A stretch of DNA of 64,000 bases from Triatoma infestans (Eukaryota > Arthropoda > Insecta > Hemiptera > Reduviidae): the NCBI GenBank assembly GCA_011037195.1, contig JAAEAF010004323.1, forward strand, positions 1 through 64,000, written 5' to 3'. The notes under the pieces are model-generated. The model was not told where the DNA came from. It saw only the letters and a list, made by a program, of their open reading frames with translations, and searched no databases. This document shows, in pieces, positions 43,795-55,579 of this stretch (its first letter is position 1; every line of letters starts with the position of its first letter). The position numbers and the translations under genes are program-made.

Positions 43795-44787
43795 TACTAA
43801 CTCTACTAGACGTAGCCGCTGCATTCGACACGGTTTGGCACTCAGGACTACTCTACAAACTCAGACACGCAAACGCATCTGACTACATTACTCAAATCAT
43901 AGGATTCTTTTTAAGAGACAGAACATTTCAGGTAAGAGTCAACAACACATACATTCTCGCGGGACTACCGCAAGGAGCAATCATGAGCCCTATACTCTTT
44001 AACCTTAACTGTTCGGACATACCTGAACCAACTTCAGCCACTTTAGGTACATACGCAGATGACACAATGATAGCCTCATCTAACAACTATAGACATCATT
44101 ACAAAATGGTCCCAAAAAATGGAAGCTACGTCTCAACATCACTAAAACAGAAGCAAAAATTTTTTCTCTTGGGAGATTTCAAAATGAAGACCCTCGGCGA
44201 CTAAAACTAAACAACCAGGAAATCCCTGGAAACCGAAGAACCAAGGAGACGCTATCTTGATGAACTCCTTGACACCAGACTCACCTGGATACTACACATT
44301 AACAACAAACTACAACAAGCATACAGCCGACTGAAACAGCTATATCCACTTATAAACAGAAATACACCACTCAAACACTCCTGTACAGTACTTCTTTATA
44401 AGACGCTTCTGAGACCTCTGTTGACATACGCTTGCCCAGTCTGGATAACTGCCAGCAACACACTGACGAAACGACTGCAGACATTTCAAAACAAAGTACT
44501 CCGAATTGCTTTAAGAGCCCCTTGGTTCACCAGAAACACACAAATACACAGAGAATTAGACATTACAGATATTCACACACATATGACTAAATTAACAGAC
44601 AACTTCTTCCTCACACTTCACACACTATCCTCAACGTCCCACTACAACATAGGGGAACCTACTCAATCTAGAAACCGAAACCACGACTCTACCAAGATTT
44701 ATGAATAACATACTTTACCTCGAATCTCTATGTGTAAAGCTCTTGGTGAGCTGGCCCATATTATGATTTGTAAATAAATAAATAAAA
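43795..44787 (+). mobile_element. 5'-truncated jockey-like LINE
   Basis: RT motifs read LLDVAAAFDTVWHSGLLYKL, then FQVRVNNTYILAGLPQGAIM-SP, TYADDT (catalytic pair), and after a frameshift LDTRLTWILHINNKL, RPLLTYACPVWITASNTL and LQTFQNKVLRIALRAPWFTR. These are typical of the jockey clade, which lacks RNase H. The 3' end is a GTAAATAAATAAATAAAA tail. At least two frameshifts. Confidence 0.8.
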
Positions 44788-45720
44788 CTCTTCAAAATAC
44801 AAACCATCATTTTCTACAGCTTGAACCCATCTGTGAGCTAACAATTCGACGTACTTCCGATACTTGAGCTATCTTTGGTGGCAAAAAACTCTTAAACATC
44901 CCGTTTTCATCTCCTCCGTATTTGTAAATTTTTTACCATGTAAGAAGAAGACCATGGAGCGGAAGAGATGGTAATCAGAATGTGCTGTAAGCTGCGTGAG
45001 GACGGAGCTCAAAATTCAAATCTTAGATTTGCGACCTTGCATGGTCTTTTGAAGGAGTACACTTTTACAAATAACTCAAGAGTGAGGGATATTTTGCAGC
45101 CAAAACGGAGTGTACGCGTTCTAGCTGGGTAGAGTAGAGTTCGAATGTAATCGCACGACCGTCAGGCACTAGCTCAAAATGATTTACGCCCTCGTAGATC
45201 CACCAAACGCACGCACAGCTTCAATTTTCTTTCAAATCTTACCCTTCAGGGGACGGTACACCTGGTTGGCCTGATCTAATTCATTATTTTTGTTTGTTAG
45301 TTGTCGAAATAAACCCACTTTTCATCGCAATTAATAATTCGTTTGATGAAACGAAAACCACTCGGGTTTTGAAGAAGGGTTTTACGGATACACACTCGTC
45401 TTACGGGCTTGTTGGAGCTGCTGGAAACTATGGCGGCTGCTCACAGGTAGCGGTATATGGCTGAATGGGATACGCTCAATTCACCTGAAAGTTTTCTGAT
45501 GCTGATGCAAGGATCCACTACAAAAGCTGTCACCAGAAGTGCAGAATTTAAGGTGAGAGGACGTTCTGGATAAAGTTTACTTTCCAGGCTCATATCACCT
45601 GCTCTAAATTTTTTGTATCAGATCTGTGCCGCCAGTGATCTGTACAGAACCTTCCCTCTCTACTTCATTATTTTCGGAAGCGGCGTTTGTGTCTGTAGCT
45701 TTTTTTAAAGGGTAGTGATG
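44788..45720 (-). pseudogene. Mariner-family transposase pseudogene
   Basis: Read on the - strand with several shifts and stops: GDMSLESKLYPERPL, ELSVSHSAIYRYL (second helix-turn-helix), FRFIKRIINCDEKWVYFDN (first catalytic Asp region), AVRAFGGSTR, SVLLQKTMQG, then SDYHLFRSMVFFLHGKKFTN-TEEMKT and ENDGLYFEE (C-terminus). The order covers most of a mariner transposase. It abuts the tail of the jockey-like element. Confidence 0.75.
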
Positions 45721-46818
45721 TAAAATCGTCCGTATTTCTAGATTTAACTGGGTCATTTATTAAATCGCTCACAAATCACCTAGATCTTTCCATAAGCTGA
45801 TAAAAGCTAAAACTGGAAGTAAAAGGAATACCTAACTATTGAAAAAGTAGTGTTTATTACAGTACTGTTGAAGATTAAGGGGAAAAAAACAAAGACTTGT
45901 GTTACATCCCAGTAATAAGATTGATCAAGAGTATTCTAGAAAACAGTTTAATATAGTCAAACATATTTCCTTTACTCTGCGTTTTTTCATTCTTTCGTTA
46001 TATTAAATAATTAAGAGGGATATAACGATAATGTGAGATTTCCAATATATTGTTCCCTGAGTAAAAAGAGAAATGTTTTTAGCTTATGATACGTATGTGA
46101 GTGTATATAATGTGGATTTTATTTAGTTTTAAATTATTTATATATTTCTGCACGCAACATTTTACAATATTACATGCATTTTATAGATATGTATAAAGTT
46201 AATTAATTTATCAAATTAATGTATAAGTCAAAACGAAAAATTACCAGATTTGAATTTCACTAGCGATCCAATATGAATGTTTTGATCAAAATTCGTCTGC
46301 CACAGGACCAATTTACGGAATGGGTTTTCCATTTTTAGTGATTCTCTCGGAACCTCTTCAAACATTAACTCTTTTAAACAGGATATCAACATACATTTAT
46401 AGCTCTGTCATTTCTAATTACCGAGAAATTTATTTCAAGGAGGTAGTGGAGGCCTAATGCATAAAACTTTCTTTTGAAGTGTATTTTCAATAATTGTTAT
46501 GTTTCATCCCTTCATAAGATTAGCCATAGTAAAATTTGTTATATAGCTGGATTTACAATTTTTAGATTAGCATAGGATCAAACACCAATAATTTCAAAAT
46601 ATGATGAAACTCATTTGAAAATGGGTAAGGAACTGAGAACATATCCTATCCAATGGTACCGATTGTTTGTTTCCAAATACTGTATCACCCAAGCATTCAG
46701 GATATTTATCCCGGACAGTCCTTCTTGGGCTGGGCCACCTTCAGTGTTGAGAGACTGTTTGCTAGCTCAACAACAACGTGTAAATACGTTGAACCCGATC
46801 ACATTCTTCATACGATGG
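45721..46818. other. AT-rich DNA, no gene seen
   Basis: The 68-codon frame at 46615-46821 has no recognisable domain. It overlaps the left part of the duplicated segment below. Confidence 0.4.
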
Positions 46819-47009
46819 TAGCAATAATATGAGGTGCAACAAAGTTCCCGGATGTTATTAAACAGTTAACAGTATTAGCAAGAAGAGCATCTATATTAAA
46901 TTTAATTGTCTACACAACAACTCCGGTAATGGGCTTTATTTAATGTCCGATACCCAACTCAGAAGAGAGTAAATTATAGGTGGTCAGGCTTCTTCTCCTC
47001 CAGTACAGA
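46819..47009 (+). repeat. Dispersed repeat T, copy 1
   Basis: Contains ATATGAGGTGCAACAAAGTT, AGCAAGAAGAGCATCTATAT and TAGGTGGTCAGGCTTCTTCT. A second copy in the same orientation is at 50336-50645, with ~110 bp of extra sequence in its middle. The pair flanks exons 1-2 of the SLC66A2 homologue. Confidence 0.65.
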
Positions 47010-47029
47010 GGAAAAAAAAAATTGAATTT

Positions 47030-48160
47030 TTAGGTCTAAAACCAAAGGTTAGGATCCCAATCAGTCTACGGCGGTATGCTACCAAGATTGAAATTGGAGT
47101 ATACATCTTTGTGCTGAGAGATTTTACGGCAAAGATTGGAGAATCTCAAAGAGTCGCAACTTTTTCCGATTATCAGGCAGCAGTGAAATCGCTTGCTGTC
47201 TTAAGACATTGGTTTTCAATGTTGGGACTTCATAGATGTGCATTTGAAGTTAGACGTCGAAATAATCTAACATTCTAGTGTTATCGGGAAAACAAGTTGG
47301 CGCTATAGACACGGCAGCTGTTGGTTTAAGCTTTCTGTGCCGATTCTTTTCGGGTTAGGTCACCCATGTAATGGGGATTGGATCGGTAAAGTATAGTAGG
47401 CTAAGCTCTGTATTAAGAGTTATTTGGGCTTTCCATCAGAGAGACCTTTTTGGGCACAATCCAGACATGCTCTTGTGAGAGATTGGGAGAAGGCGGAACT
47501 GTTCCCTAGGCAAAGTAAACCCAACTCCCGCTCACCTAAAAGAAACACCGGGAATCGTCCCTGCTAATCTCGACCACCCAAAACCTTTCCTCAGCTCGTG
47601 AGTGCAGAGCAAGCTCTGCCGGGCTGACTCACGATCCCGTGGTACCATTATGTAGAGAGAACAAGTCTCCTACTTAAAGACCTAGAATGATCACTGGTCC
47701 GGCCTTGGATAGACAAGCCCTTCCATAGAGCCTACGGTTTTGCAACACCCTCCTGACAAGGCCGGGAATTTGCCTTGCCATTCAGATGAAGCGGGTATTC
47801 CGTACTCGAGGCAGAATCCAGACAGAGTCCAAGGTACCTTCAAGAATGATGGTAGTTTTAGTTGACGAGTGTCAACCCAAATCGATATCTTTCTGACCTA
47901 ATTGGCGGTCGCTGTAGGTACTATCATGACTCAGGGAAGCGCACTTCATGTGCTGAGCTATTATAGGCTGGTTGCACTGAAGTAGGTTCCTTTTTTTTCT
48001 GAGGAAGGGGAAATCTGAGCCAACTTCCTTATGAGACCACTTGGTGGCTATGGAATTGAATTAGAGCTGTAATGGCTGTAATTATGGGAGGTGCCACAAT
48101 AGTCTATTAAGGTCGCAGAGGCTGGGCCTGGACTGCTATTCCTGAAATTAATCCAATTTA
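47030..48160 (+). mobile_element. LINE family B, copy 3 (heavily decayed)
   Basis: A short RNase H trace at about 47160-47205 (FSDYQAAVKSL, compare SDSQAAL), long decayed sequence, then the family 3' end GGTGCCACAATAGTCTATTA and GGTCGCAGAGGC. Between them, 47596-47634 forms a strong hairpin. Internal insertions are likely. Confidence 0.5.
47596..47634. repeat. Bulged hairpin
   Basis: TCGTGAGT pairs with ACTCACGA (outer, 8 bp) and GCAGAGC pairs with GCTCTGC (inner, 7 bp) with a 2-base loop and a 7-base bulge CGGGCTG. Confidence 0.6.
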
Positions 48161-48448
48161 ATTTAATCTAAATTGTAAAAAATGCAAATTAAAAAAAACA
48201 ATGTCAGAAGTTGAAAAATATAAGAGAAAGTCATCTGAACTTTGCATATAATATTTTGTTAATTGCTTCCTCTTTCTGGCACTCGTTTTGGTAGAATGGT
48301 CTTGAGTGCTTATCTTTTTTCTCTAACACTCTCTGTTACTGCCTCATTAAAATTAAACACTATTAAGTTATTTCATTTCAGTATTTTTTATTTTTTATTT
48401 TTAGTATGGAATGGTACTTTTCACTTGAAGAAGGCAGGCACGACTACG

Positions 48449-48894
48449 ATGGATTATATATTAGAGGAGGTCCAAGAGATCACCATTCCCAAGGTGATCA
48501 AATGGGTATCGTCAACGGTGATGATATTCGGTGGTGTAGCACCATTTATACCACAATATCGAGAGATAAAAAAAAAGAATGATGCTGAGGGATTCTCCCT
48601 CTATGTCTGCCTAGTACTTCTCATTGCTAATACGCTCAGGATATTATTTTGGTCAGCTAAACCGTCTTTATTCTTTTAAAAACAAAATAGTTATATTTGA
48701 ATAATGAATATTCAACTTTTTTGTGTATTCTTTTTTTTATTTTTATTTTTTTAACAGGTTTGGAAAAAGATACGAATTGCCATTATTGGCACAAAGTATG
48801 ATAATGAATGTAATGATGTTGCTCATGATACATTTATGTGTTAAAGTTAAAAATAGAGGGCAGATCATCAGAGGTCCTGATCGTGTCTTCACTG
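48449..48894 (+). CDS. SLC66A2: SLC66A2/PQLC1-type PQ-loop protein, N-terminal exons
   Basis: Exon 1 is 48449-48651 (donor GTCAGC) and exon 2 is 48758-48894 (acceptor TTTTTAACAG, donor GTAAGT). They join to MDYILEEVQE...FIPQYREIKKKNDAEGFS, then LYVCLVLLIANTLRILFW|F and GKRYELPLLAQSMIMN. The PQ pair is at 35-36. Membrane segments lie at about 18-35, 51-68 and 80-97. The family pattern VP-PQYR-I---NADGFS-YVCLVLL-AN-LRILFWFG is matched closely. About 113 of some 270 expected residues are here. SLC66A2 is an intracellular (endosome/trans-Golgi) PQ-loop protein reported to act with lipid flippases. The ATG at 48449 fits the family start; an acceptor-like TTTTTAG at 48403-48404 suggests a 5' UTR exon begins at 48405. 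An upstream out-of-frame ATG at 48406 is skipped. Confidence 0.9.
48652..48757 (+). other. SLC66A2 intron 1 (106 bp)
   Basis: GT-AG intron interrupting the Trp codon of RILFWFG. The donor GTCAGC is weak and the T-rich acceptor is strong. Confidence 0.85.
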
Positions 48895-50335
48895 GTAAGT
48901 AAATAGAAAAAATATAACCAACTTAATGTGTTCTCTTGTTCAGTGGCTATTCATTAATCTCTATTATTAATGGTTATTAATCTCTTTGCAATGAATTTTA
49001 TAAAATGTTGTGGATTATTGTTTGGATATACTGTTTTAACTTTGTGTAAATAAAATAGCCTCGCTTACTCTATGTTCTTTATTAAATATTTTATTTAATA
49101 AATTTTTGATGTGTAGTAAGTTCAGTGTTATTTATGTATTTATATTACAACATAGTTAGGTAACTTGTTTATAATAATTTTATATATATATGTATATAAC
49201 CAGTACCTACGTTTATATATATATATAAACTTATTTTATATAATGATTGCATGCTAATTTTGGTAAATATTTCTCTATAATTTTTGGAATGTTTCTAAGT
49301 TTGCACCAAGAATGAGCACTGTGTTTCCATTTCACATTATATTAAACCTCAAGAAATAAACTTTTTAGCACTAATGTTGAATTTTGTAATTAGTATTTGT
49401 GAAATTGTTGACTTTTAATGGACTTTTAGAAAAAATTTATTTTCTCCTACATCTTCTGATTTTCTATTAATCTAAAAGATTTTGGTATGATCTAAAATCA
49501 TTTTTTCTATTATTTGTTTTTATTTATTATTACGATGAGATATTCATTAAAAATATTTTTTTTTTACGATAGTTACACACTCGAGTGCCGGGGTTCAGAA
49601 TAGATTGCATCCCCTTTCGGAATTTTATGTGAGAGGGGAACTTATTCAGCCTTTCGAATCTTATTCGGCCTCGCCATCTACTGATACTTTCCACTCATCT
49701 TTTGAGGAAACCTAACAACGTCTTGAAATATAGATTCTCCATTGGTCCCAGCTAGAGAATATAATGAAGAACTCATAAAGCATATTATGGGCTTGAGAAG
49801 TGATCCTTTATTTACAGGGTATCTCCATTAATCCATTGACATTAATGACTTCTTGTCGCCATTTCCTTGCCAAATTTTTAAATTTGGAGAGGTTACCTCT
49901 TCCTCAAATTTTTGTAATGCCATTTGCTATAAATTCCCTGAGGGTCTTTCTTCCAACTAATTTGTCTCAAGTTTTTGTTTCTAATGTTAGAGTGGTTATA
50001 TTGAACATGATTTGCCGGTGTTTCGAGTACGAAGTACCTGTGACTTGACAGTTTGTTACACACTGCAGCTGGCCACAAGTAGTGAACTTCAAATTTAATA
50101 CCTTCTCTTCCTGATTTCCTAAGTGTTTGCCTATATAATTAGTACTCAATCCATTCCCTGCTATACAGTCTAGAGAAGATTTACTCTGTTGTTATCGTTG
50201 ATAATTCCCAGATGAAAGATAGTTGTACCACATCCCAGCAAGAACTAGAAAAATGAACAAAGGCTTGGCCGTGCAGTTGGCAACAATATTCTCATACACT
50301 GCGGGCAGCAACCCGATCAGATTCCTCACATGAGA

Positions 50336-50645
50336 TAGCAGTAATATGAGGTGCAACAATATTCCGAATGTTATTAAGCAGTTAACAGTATTAGCAAGAA
50401 GAGCATCTACAGTAAATTCAATTGTCTACATCACAACTCCGGTAATGAGCTAGCTTCTTGTAACTGTAACCTTTAGCATGATAGAGATTCGACTCCTTCA
50501 CTCCCATACCCCAGTTCATCGAGAATGCCTTTCAGTTGGACCATGCTTAATATGTCAAGGGGGTTCTATTTTAATGACCGATACTCAACTCACAAGAGAG
50601 AGTAAATTATATAGGTGGTCAGCCACTTCTCCTCTAGTACAAACT
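50336..50645 (+). repeat. Dispersed repeat T, copy 2
   Basis: Matches 46819-47009 over ~115 bp (ATATGAGGTGCAACAATATT, AGCAAGAAGAGCATCTACAG) and again over ~85 bp (ATGACCGATACTCAACTCAC). The ORF at 50478-50705 spans it without a recognised domain. Confidence 0.65.
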
Positions 50646-52400
50646 CAGTGCAGACGACTATTTCGCGATTCCATTCTCAGGCAAGACCACAGTGTGATTA
50701 CCTGAGGTCTTGCCTGAAAATCAAAGAACCTTTGACCTTTTTGGTTCTTGTCAGAAAGGGATCGGCCGGTTTTCCTCTCTCTTCCTCCGTTCTTTTGCAG
50801 GCTCCACAGCCGTTTTCGCCTTGAAGAATAGCGACCGATAAACTTCTTTGAGTACAGTGTTTATAATTAATTCGTACTCTGGGTTTTTTTTTTACTCTGT
50901 AGCACACTTTCCTCCTCCTGGCAGACCCTAACATGCAAGTGCGACGCAGTTCCTCGTACGTAAATTTGCAGAACTCTTCTGCACTTTAACCTTCGTAAAA
51001 TAATGTTTGACTGTGGCCCCTAAGGAGGATGGATAGCCTCTACGAACTTCTCATCTCCTTAACCGAAATCTCGTAAAAGAACAGAATTGGAATTGCATTG
51101 GAATTGAATTGGAATTGCATTGGAGTCCATTTGGTTCCCATGGGAAGGTAGAGAAAGAAAGATGCACATGCGCAACCTCTTATTCGAGCAAGGTTTCTGC
51201 ATGTATCTGGAGAATCCGTTGAAAACTCCTGATAAGCTCAAATGCCGTTTATTTCAACATGATTCGCACAACATTTTAGGAATTAGGCCAGAAGAAACTA
51301 CTCACAAAGATTGGAAAGGGTTATTGGGCGAGACGAAAAGAGGGTAGAAGGTTAGGTTAGGCGGAATACTATGTGGATTGCCCTTAGGGTACTTTTTGGT
51401 TGATGCCCTTAGCTGCTAGGGATATTAATTGTCAAATAACTACAGATCCGCCGAGTTTAGTTGCAACCAGCTTGAGCAGGTTGCATCGTAACTAAATGCT
51501 GCTCTCGGACGGTCTTGAAGAGTAGGATGTGTAGCTTAAGTATTTATCCTTTTCATGCCTATGTCCTAGGTACCGTCCTAATTATTTATCCTTAATAATT
51601 TACAAAAAAATTTTATTAGAAGAAAATTCGTTGGCATATTTTTCATTGAAACTGTTTTTTAAACAAAAAAAGTTTCTTGGAACAGTCAAGAAAACATGAT
51701 AGAAAAATGTCTTATTGATTTTTTTTCAAAGTTATTTGTAAAGTTCTCAGTCTACAAAACTTAACTATATACTTCAAACCATATCTCTCGTGAGAGATCC
51801 ACTTAACCTGATGAAAGTAGATTGACCTATATAACATTCTTGTTATAGGTGATAGAACTGCACTTAACTACCTTTGTTTATTGTTGGCATAAAATTGTTT
51901 TACAGGTCTTCCCTTTTATACTAGCACTTTATTATATTAGTACTGTTATTTATTATTAATTATTATTATTATTATTATTACTATTATTATTATTTTGACA
52001 AAATCTATTTCTAAATTATCCAACTTATTATAAAGCCATCTATTTCATTATGCATATATTTAACAAAGGAAGCAATTTGCCATTGAATAAAAATTCAATG
52101 CGCACACATATTCGCATTATTGACTAAATTTGATTCTCTCTAGGCACGAAAAATACTATTAAAATAAATGAATTTATTTAATATTCTTAAGGCTTTTCAT
52201 ATAGTGAGAATTGAAGAGATGTTTAAAGATTTTTCTTTAAGCTCTTCAGTAACAAATAAGAAGCCACCCAAAGGTGTACTATCTTAATGTTAGGTAAGAT
52301 GTCAATCCAGATTATTTTTGGAAAGGCTTGTTATAAAAAATACTGCACTCCGAATAATCATAAGAGGTACTAATTTTTACACTTTCTGCGGCTATGGTTA
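50646..52400. other. Intron DNA, unidentified moderately GC-rich blocks and an (ATT)n run
   Basis: 50700-51540 is less AT-rich than its surroundings and looks like decayed mobile DNA, but I recognise no domain. A (TTA)n microsatellite lies at 51956-51995. Confidence 0.4.
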
Positions 52401-52403
52401 CAC

Positions 52404-52416
52404 AGACTCGCGATAT
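52404..52416 (-). repeat. Target-site duplication, left copy (LINE C2)
   Basis: AGACTCGCGATAT, repeated exactly at 52722-52734. Confidence 0.85.
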
Positions 52417-52721
52417 TATTATTATTATTATTATAGTTCGGATGCCTAATGGCGCGGGACCTAAGCCTATGTGGCCTTTTATCCCCCCGATACCACCCTA
52501 TCCCCTTAATAAATCTCCCCCGGTAGCTTACCGGTTAATCTACAGTATCCCAAGATATTCCGAAACTCCAGCTCGCGCAGACAATCCTGCGAGAGTGATG
52601 CCCTCCCAAAAACACGAAACCTAGTTCCAGCGAAACGGTGACACTGACAAAGGTAGTGGTACACAGTTTCCCTGACTCCGTCGTCACAGTTCTGACAAAT
52701 GGGACTAGACGTCCTCCCTAT
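52417..52721 (-). mobile_element. LINE family C, copy 2 (3' end only)
   Basis: A ~305-bp 5'-truncated - strand insertion with a (TAA)n tail at the left, the family C 3' UTR (reverse complement of GGACCTAAGCCTATGTGGCC) and the end of the Cys-His coding region (reverse complement of AACTGTGACGACGGAGTCAG). It is bounded by an exact 13-bp target duplication. Confidence 0.9.
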
Positions 52722-52734
52722 AGACTCGCGATAT
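52722..52734 (-). repeat. Target-site duplication, right copy (LINE C2)
   Basis: Exact repeat of 52404-52416. Confidence 0.85.
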
Positions 52735-52739
52735 AAATT

Positions 52740-53140
52740 AAACCCCGGTGCCGGCCCGTAGCTGGAAGCGCATTTGCTGGGTGTGCGCGGTTTATCAGAG
52801 CCTGCTAGGGAGTGCCTTCTCTAGCTTTTGGGAGTGGAGAGCGACCACTATGTGGGATCATTCTGCGCGCTGGTTGAGCGTATCTCAACCTGCCCTTAAA
52901 TGGGTCAAGCCGGGGGGGTTGCTTGGGCAATTCTGCTATTGTCGGGCATTGCACTAAAAGTCTTTCCACGGTAGTGGCATCCCCTTCTTGTTAAACGATC
53001 CCGTTGCTTGCAACGGCGGACCGGTAAACCCCAAGGGGTAGGTACGGTCTTTAAAGATCCCCCTCAGTACAAAGAGGAAAAAGGGATATACGGGAAAAAT
53101 GTCCATCACAGTAGCTGTAAAGGCTACTAGGAAGAATTAA
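52740..53140 (+). mobile_element. GC-rich segment, probable orphan LINE 5' UTR
   Basis: A sharply GC-rich block starting CCCCGGTGCCGGCCCGTAG. It has a G+C level like LINE families A and C and ends with ATGTCCATCACAGTAGC, an ATG with only 13 codons before a stop. The size and composition suit a LINE 5' UTR and ORF1 start cut off by deletion. No homologous copy in the window proves it. Confidence 0.4.
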
Positions 53141-53302
53141 GACAAGCAATTATTTACATTAAATAAGCAATATAATAAGAAAAGCAATATAATATATTTG
53201 TAGATATTCGCTTATAGCTAAGGTAGAATATAAAGAAATATTTTAATATAATGCTTAGGTATTTAGAATTGCAATTCTGTGGGTTTTTTCAGTGAAATCA
53301 TA

Positions 53303-53303
<1 letters not shown>

Positions 53304-53372
<69 letters not shown>

Positions 53373-53465
53373 TATATTTATTATTATTATTATCCAACCT
53401 CGGGTGGCCATATCCGGCACTTCTTATTACAAACAGACTTATTGTGCCACCCCGATCATATATTA
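53304..53465 (-). mobile_element. LINE family A, copy 3 (3' UTR only) with a long (TAA)n tail
   Basis: A (TAT/ATT)n run at 53304-53395 is the reverse complement of the LINE tail. Then CCAACCTCGGGTGGCCATAT and CAGACTTATTGTGCCACCCC match, on the - strand, the 3' UTR of copy 1 (5340-5402). Confidence 0.75.
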
Positions 53466-53581
53466 ATGAATGCTAAGGTTCGGTGCTATTTGAAATGGCT
53501 TTTGAAAAGGTGACGGAACTAGTGTCTCAGGCCGAAGGAAATTTTAGATTTCTCATATTTAAAATAGTTAAACGCCCATTA

Positions 53582-53700
53582 AGGCCGGCTTCATTCGTGA
53601 CCACTTTTTGCGGCGCGTTGTATCTATGTCGGTCGGATACTACAGTGTAGACTATAATGGAACTATTCACAAGGAGCCGTGGCCACAAAAAGCGGCCTGC
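53582..53700. repeat. Possible MITE remnant
   Basis: After TTAA, GGCCGGCTTCATTCGTGACC begins a segment whose CCACTTTTTGCGGC block faces a diverged inverse, GGCCACAAAAAGCGGCC, at 53680-53696. Ends of this kind occur in PIF/Harbinger-type elements. Only a suggestion. Confidence 0.25.
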
Positions 53701-54798
53701 TACTAATTCAAACAGATCACTTTATATTTGAATCAGCATTTATAGCAATTAAATTAGACCTTGTTATTTCGGTTATTCAGCAGCTACGTCGAAGAATTCT
53801 GAATTGTAGGTATCAGACATGGCTATTAACGCAGTATATTAATTGTTTATGTCAGAAAATAGTCCTAGAAAATGGATATCATAAACCCTTGTAGTTTACA
53901 TTTTTAATGAAATAATTTATTTTTATCATTGTTTTTAGCTTAGAAAAGTTTTTAAATATTATGTTGAAAGTAAAATAAAAAAAAGTTGCAGAGAAAGGCA
54001 TGATCAATAGATAGTATCAGAACAGGCTTTCCTTTCCACCCTTAATTACTTTAGAGGCGGTCAGCATAATAGCCAGATGACCTACTCTCCTATTATCATC
54101 ATCATAAATAAAGCCTTTTGTCATATTTCAAAAGGAATATTTATTAGTTTGCCGGAAACTAAGTGATGTTTTAGTAACTGTGATCTGAAAAATAATTTGT
54201 TTGATTTATTATATCAAGGGAATTGTAAATTAATTTAAAAAAGTAAAAAAATGGTAATTTAAAATTAAAAAAAAATTGCTTTATTAAAGTTTTCTTTTTT
54301 CTTTCTTTGCATTTGATTAAGTTATATTATGTAATTAGCTAGGATTGTTTTTTGTTTTTGTTTTTTTGGTTAACCTATTTGATTAAATTTTGTGAAATTA
54401 TTATAAGTGACAGGCTGAGTAAATCAACCTTAGAACCTACTTCATTTATAACATAAATGTGGAGATGCGGTCAAATGAAACTCACCTTTTCTTGTTCCGG
54501 CAATAAATAATTTGTTGAAGCAAAATTAATGCCTCTTACCTTAAGGATGTACAAATACGATACAAAAAAACAAAAAATATCAGACATGTTGCTTTTGCAA
54601 CATAAAAGCAACAAAATAAAGTTGCTTTTGCAATACAAAGTCAATAATTTCACTAACTGATTTAATAAAAATATTTGATAAATATACTAGTATATTTACT
54701 AGTAAATATACTAGTATTTAAAATATTTAATAAATATTTAATAATATAGAAAAATGTTTGTTTACATAAATGATTCATAAATTCATATATAACAAATT
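53701..54798. other. AT-rich intron DNA
   Basis: The 71-codon frame at 53679-53894 has no recognised domain. A 34-bp perfect palindrome is at 54684-54717. No gene seen. Confidence 0.45.
54684..54717. repeat. Perfect 34-bp palindrome
   Basis: ATACTAGTATATTT, then ACTAGT, then AAATATACTAGTAT: an exact inverted repeat with no spacer. Confidence 0.8.
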
Positions 54799-55579
54799 AT
54801 TATTATTAACACCTACGGGTGGGCTATACCCCAGCACCACAGCCAACAAAGGCTTATTGTGCCATGCCCGATAATTTCTAGTAAGTGAACCCTCCCCTCC
54901 TGAGGAGTTTAAGGGCTTTCACCACCAAACATTTTGCTTGACTATCTCCTCAGGTTGCAACGTACCAAAGGTTTCATACCGCAATTTAGTTATTGCAGTG
55001 CAATCAAAAAGCAGGTGGAGGCCGTGTCCTCCTCCTCCTGACATAGTCTGCACAAGAGTTCTGCGCTTATTAGCCCCACCTTGTGCAGATGCTTTCTAAA
55101 TAGCCCCGTCACCAGTGAGATCTGGTTCCTACCCAGACTAAGGGTCATATTGGTCCTTCTTTTACACAGTCCTGGCATCATCCTTTTACTGTGCATAGCC
55201 CATGGGCTCCCCCCCCCCCCAGAGCGCTTCATTCTTGCTTCGAAGCCAATCTCCGATCGCTGCACGGGCCGCTCCACCGGTTATCCCCAGTTTAGCTCTG
55301 GACCATTGAACGGAATATTTGCCCCGTTCCTTGCCAGTTGGTCAGCTGTCTCGTTACCCTTAATCCCTGCATGCCCAGGAATCCATATCAACTGTACCTT
55401 ATTGTGCCTGGAGAGTCTCGACAATGCTTCTCGACATTCCTTAACTAGGGATCAGGTGGTTCTGTAATCCTCTAGGGCTTTCAATGCAGCCTGACTGTCC
55501 GAGCAAATGCGTATAACTTTGCCTCTTGGAGCTCTTTGCAGCTTCTCCTCGGCACAGACCTTGATGGCAAACCCTTAGC
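54799..55579 (-). mobile_element. LINE family A, copy 2 (5'-truncated)
   Basis: The - strand carries the (TAA)n tail, the 3' UTR, then the C-terminus (SKRMMPGLCKRRTNMTLSLG, CRLCQEEEDTAS) and RNase H remains (end of the domain and SDSQAALKAL). Relative to copy 1 it lacks the five codons TGHGR before FRKHL. It reads ARNGANIPF across the point where copy 1 has its frameshift. Confidence 0.85.

Noticed and set aside
49579..49713. Frame after an acceptor-like TTTTTACGATAG as SLC66A2 exon 3
   Set aside because: It ends in a stop after about 45 codons, has no family similarity and is GC-richer, more like decayed transposon DNA.
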